This document shows positions 63,958 to 64,000 of a stretch of 64,000 nt of DNA, one piece after another. Location of the stretch: assembly GCA_965644315.1 (NCBI GenBank), contig CBFFRQ010000066.1, positions 496,001 to 560,000 on the forward strand, written 5' to 3'. The notes under the pieces were generated by a model, which saw only the letters and a program-made list of their open reading frames with translations, did not search any database and was not told where the DNA came from. The position numbers were made by a program, and so were the translations under genes. The stretch is from Caecitellus pseudoparvulus. Its lineage: Eukaryota > Bigyra: Bicosoecida. Numbering within the stretch: position 1 is the first letter of the stretch; each line of letters opens with the position of its first letter.

Positions 63958-64000
63958 TGTATAAAAAAAAATATTCTTACAAACTATAATAAAATTTAAT

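Larger units (their letters stand above)
54173..64000. mobile_element. Integrated Polinton-like virus / virophage-like element (left part)
   Basis: From about 54,173 the DNA becomes strongly AT-rich, introns vanish, and the gene set changes to SF3 helicase, PolB palm protein, rve integrase with chromodomain, C2H2 protein, P-loop NTPase, DUF5754 and a fibre-like protein. An rve integrase together with a helicase/polymerase module is the established mark of Polintons, mavirus-type virophages and Polinton-like viruses. All visible genes are intact, so the insertion appears recent or maintained. The right end, terminal repeat and target-site duplication are outside the window. No capsid, protease or FtsK/HerA-type packaging ATPase is visible. 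The left junction lies in the coding sequence of the giant receptor gene. Confidence 0.85.

Overview
The window is nuclear DNA of a unicellular eukaryote with a compact, GC-rich genome, joined near position 54,170 to the left part of an AT-rich integrated virus-like element that runs off the right edge. The host part (1 to about 54,170) has tightly packed genes on both strands, mostly with no intron or a few 40-80 bp introns using GTGCG/GTGAG donors and CAG acceptors. It encodes purely eukaryotic machinery: VTA1 (ESCRT), V-ATPase subunit E, a TEY MAP kinase, an alpha-kleisin, a Pumilio protein, an OCRL-type phosphatase, ER glucosidase II and SAYSD1. No photosynthesis gene is visible. A small GC-rich protist such as a Cafeteria-like stramenopile or a haptophyte would fit, but the taxon is an inference and is not proven by this sequence.

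Host layout: mitochondrial-type bL34 (-), deoxynucleoside kinase with a large insertion (+), acyl-protein-thioesterase-like protein lacking the nucleophile serine (+), degenerate SDR (+), OCRL-like 5-phosphatase/RhoGAP (-), unknown protein (+), VTA1 (-), giant membrane alpha/beta hydrolase (+), MAP kinase (+), V-ATPase E (-), multi-pass membrane protein (+), coiled-coil protein (-), tentative small gene (+), SAYSD1 (-), SDR (-), Pumilio (-), Rad21/Rec8-like kleisin (+), tentative secreted protein (+), glucosidase II alpha (+), disordered protein (-), and a 16-kb single-exon gene for a giant cysteine-rich (GCC2/GCC3 repeat) cell-surface receptor-like protein (+).

Element (about 54,173-64,000, right end not in the window): base composition, codon use and gene content change abruptly inside the 3' coding part of the giant receptor gene, so the element seems to have inserted into that gene. 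It carries an SF3 (D5-like) helicase, an unknown protein and an exonuclease-less family-B polymerase palm protein in a plus-strand row. These are followed by a DDE (rve) integrase with a C-terminal chromodomain, a C2H2 zinc-finger protein, a P-loop NTPase, a DUF5754 protein of the kind seen in large DNA viruses, and an 846-residue fibre-like protein with phage-tail-fibre ATKxYVD repeats. This is the signature of a Polinton-like virus or virophage-like provirus. Capsid, protease and packaging-ATPase genes are not visible and would have to lie beyond 64,000.

Two promoter classes can be read off the element. CACTTAAAGAT lies about 21-28 nt upstream of the replication genes, with a weaker form before the zinc-finger gene. 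A TATAAnTATAT box abuts the ATGs of the DUF5754 and fibre genes. Between the two sets lies a GC-richer block of about 490 bp, bounded by inverted repeats and full of hairpins with a TATA box and a final T-run; it looks like a structured RNA gene or a nested mobile unit and is the least explained object in the window.
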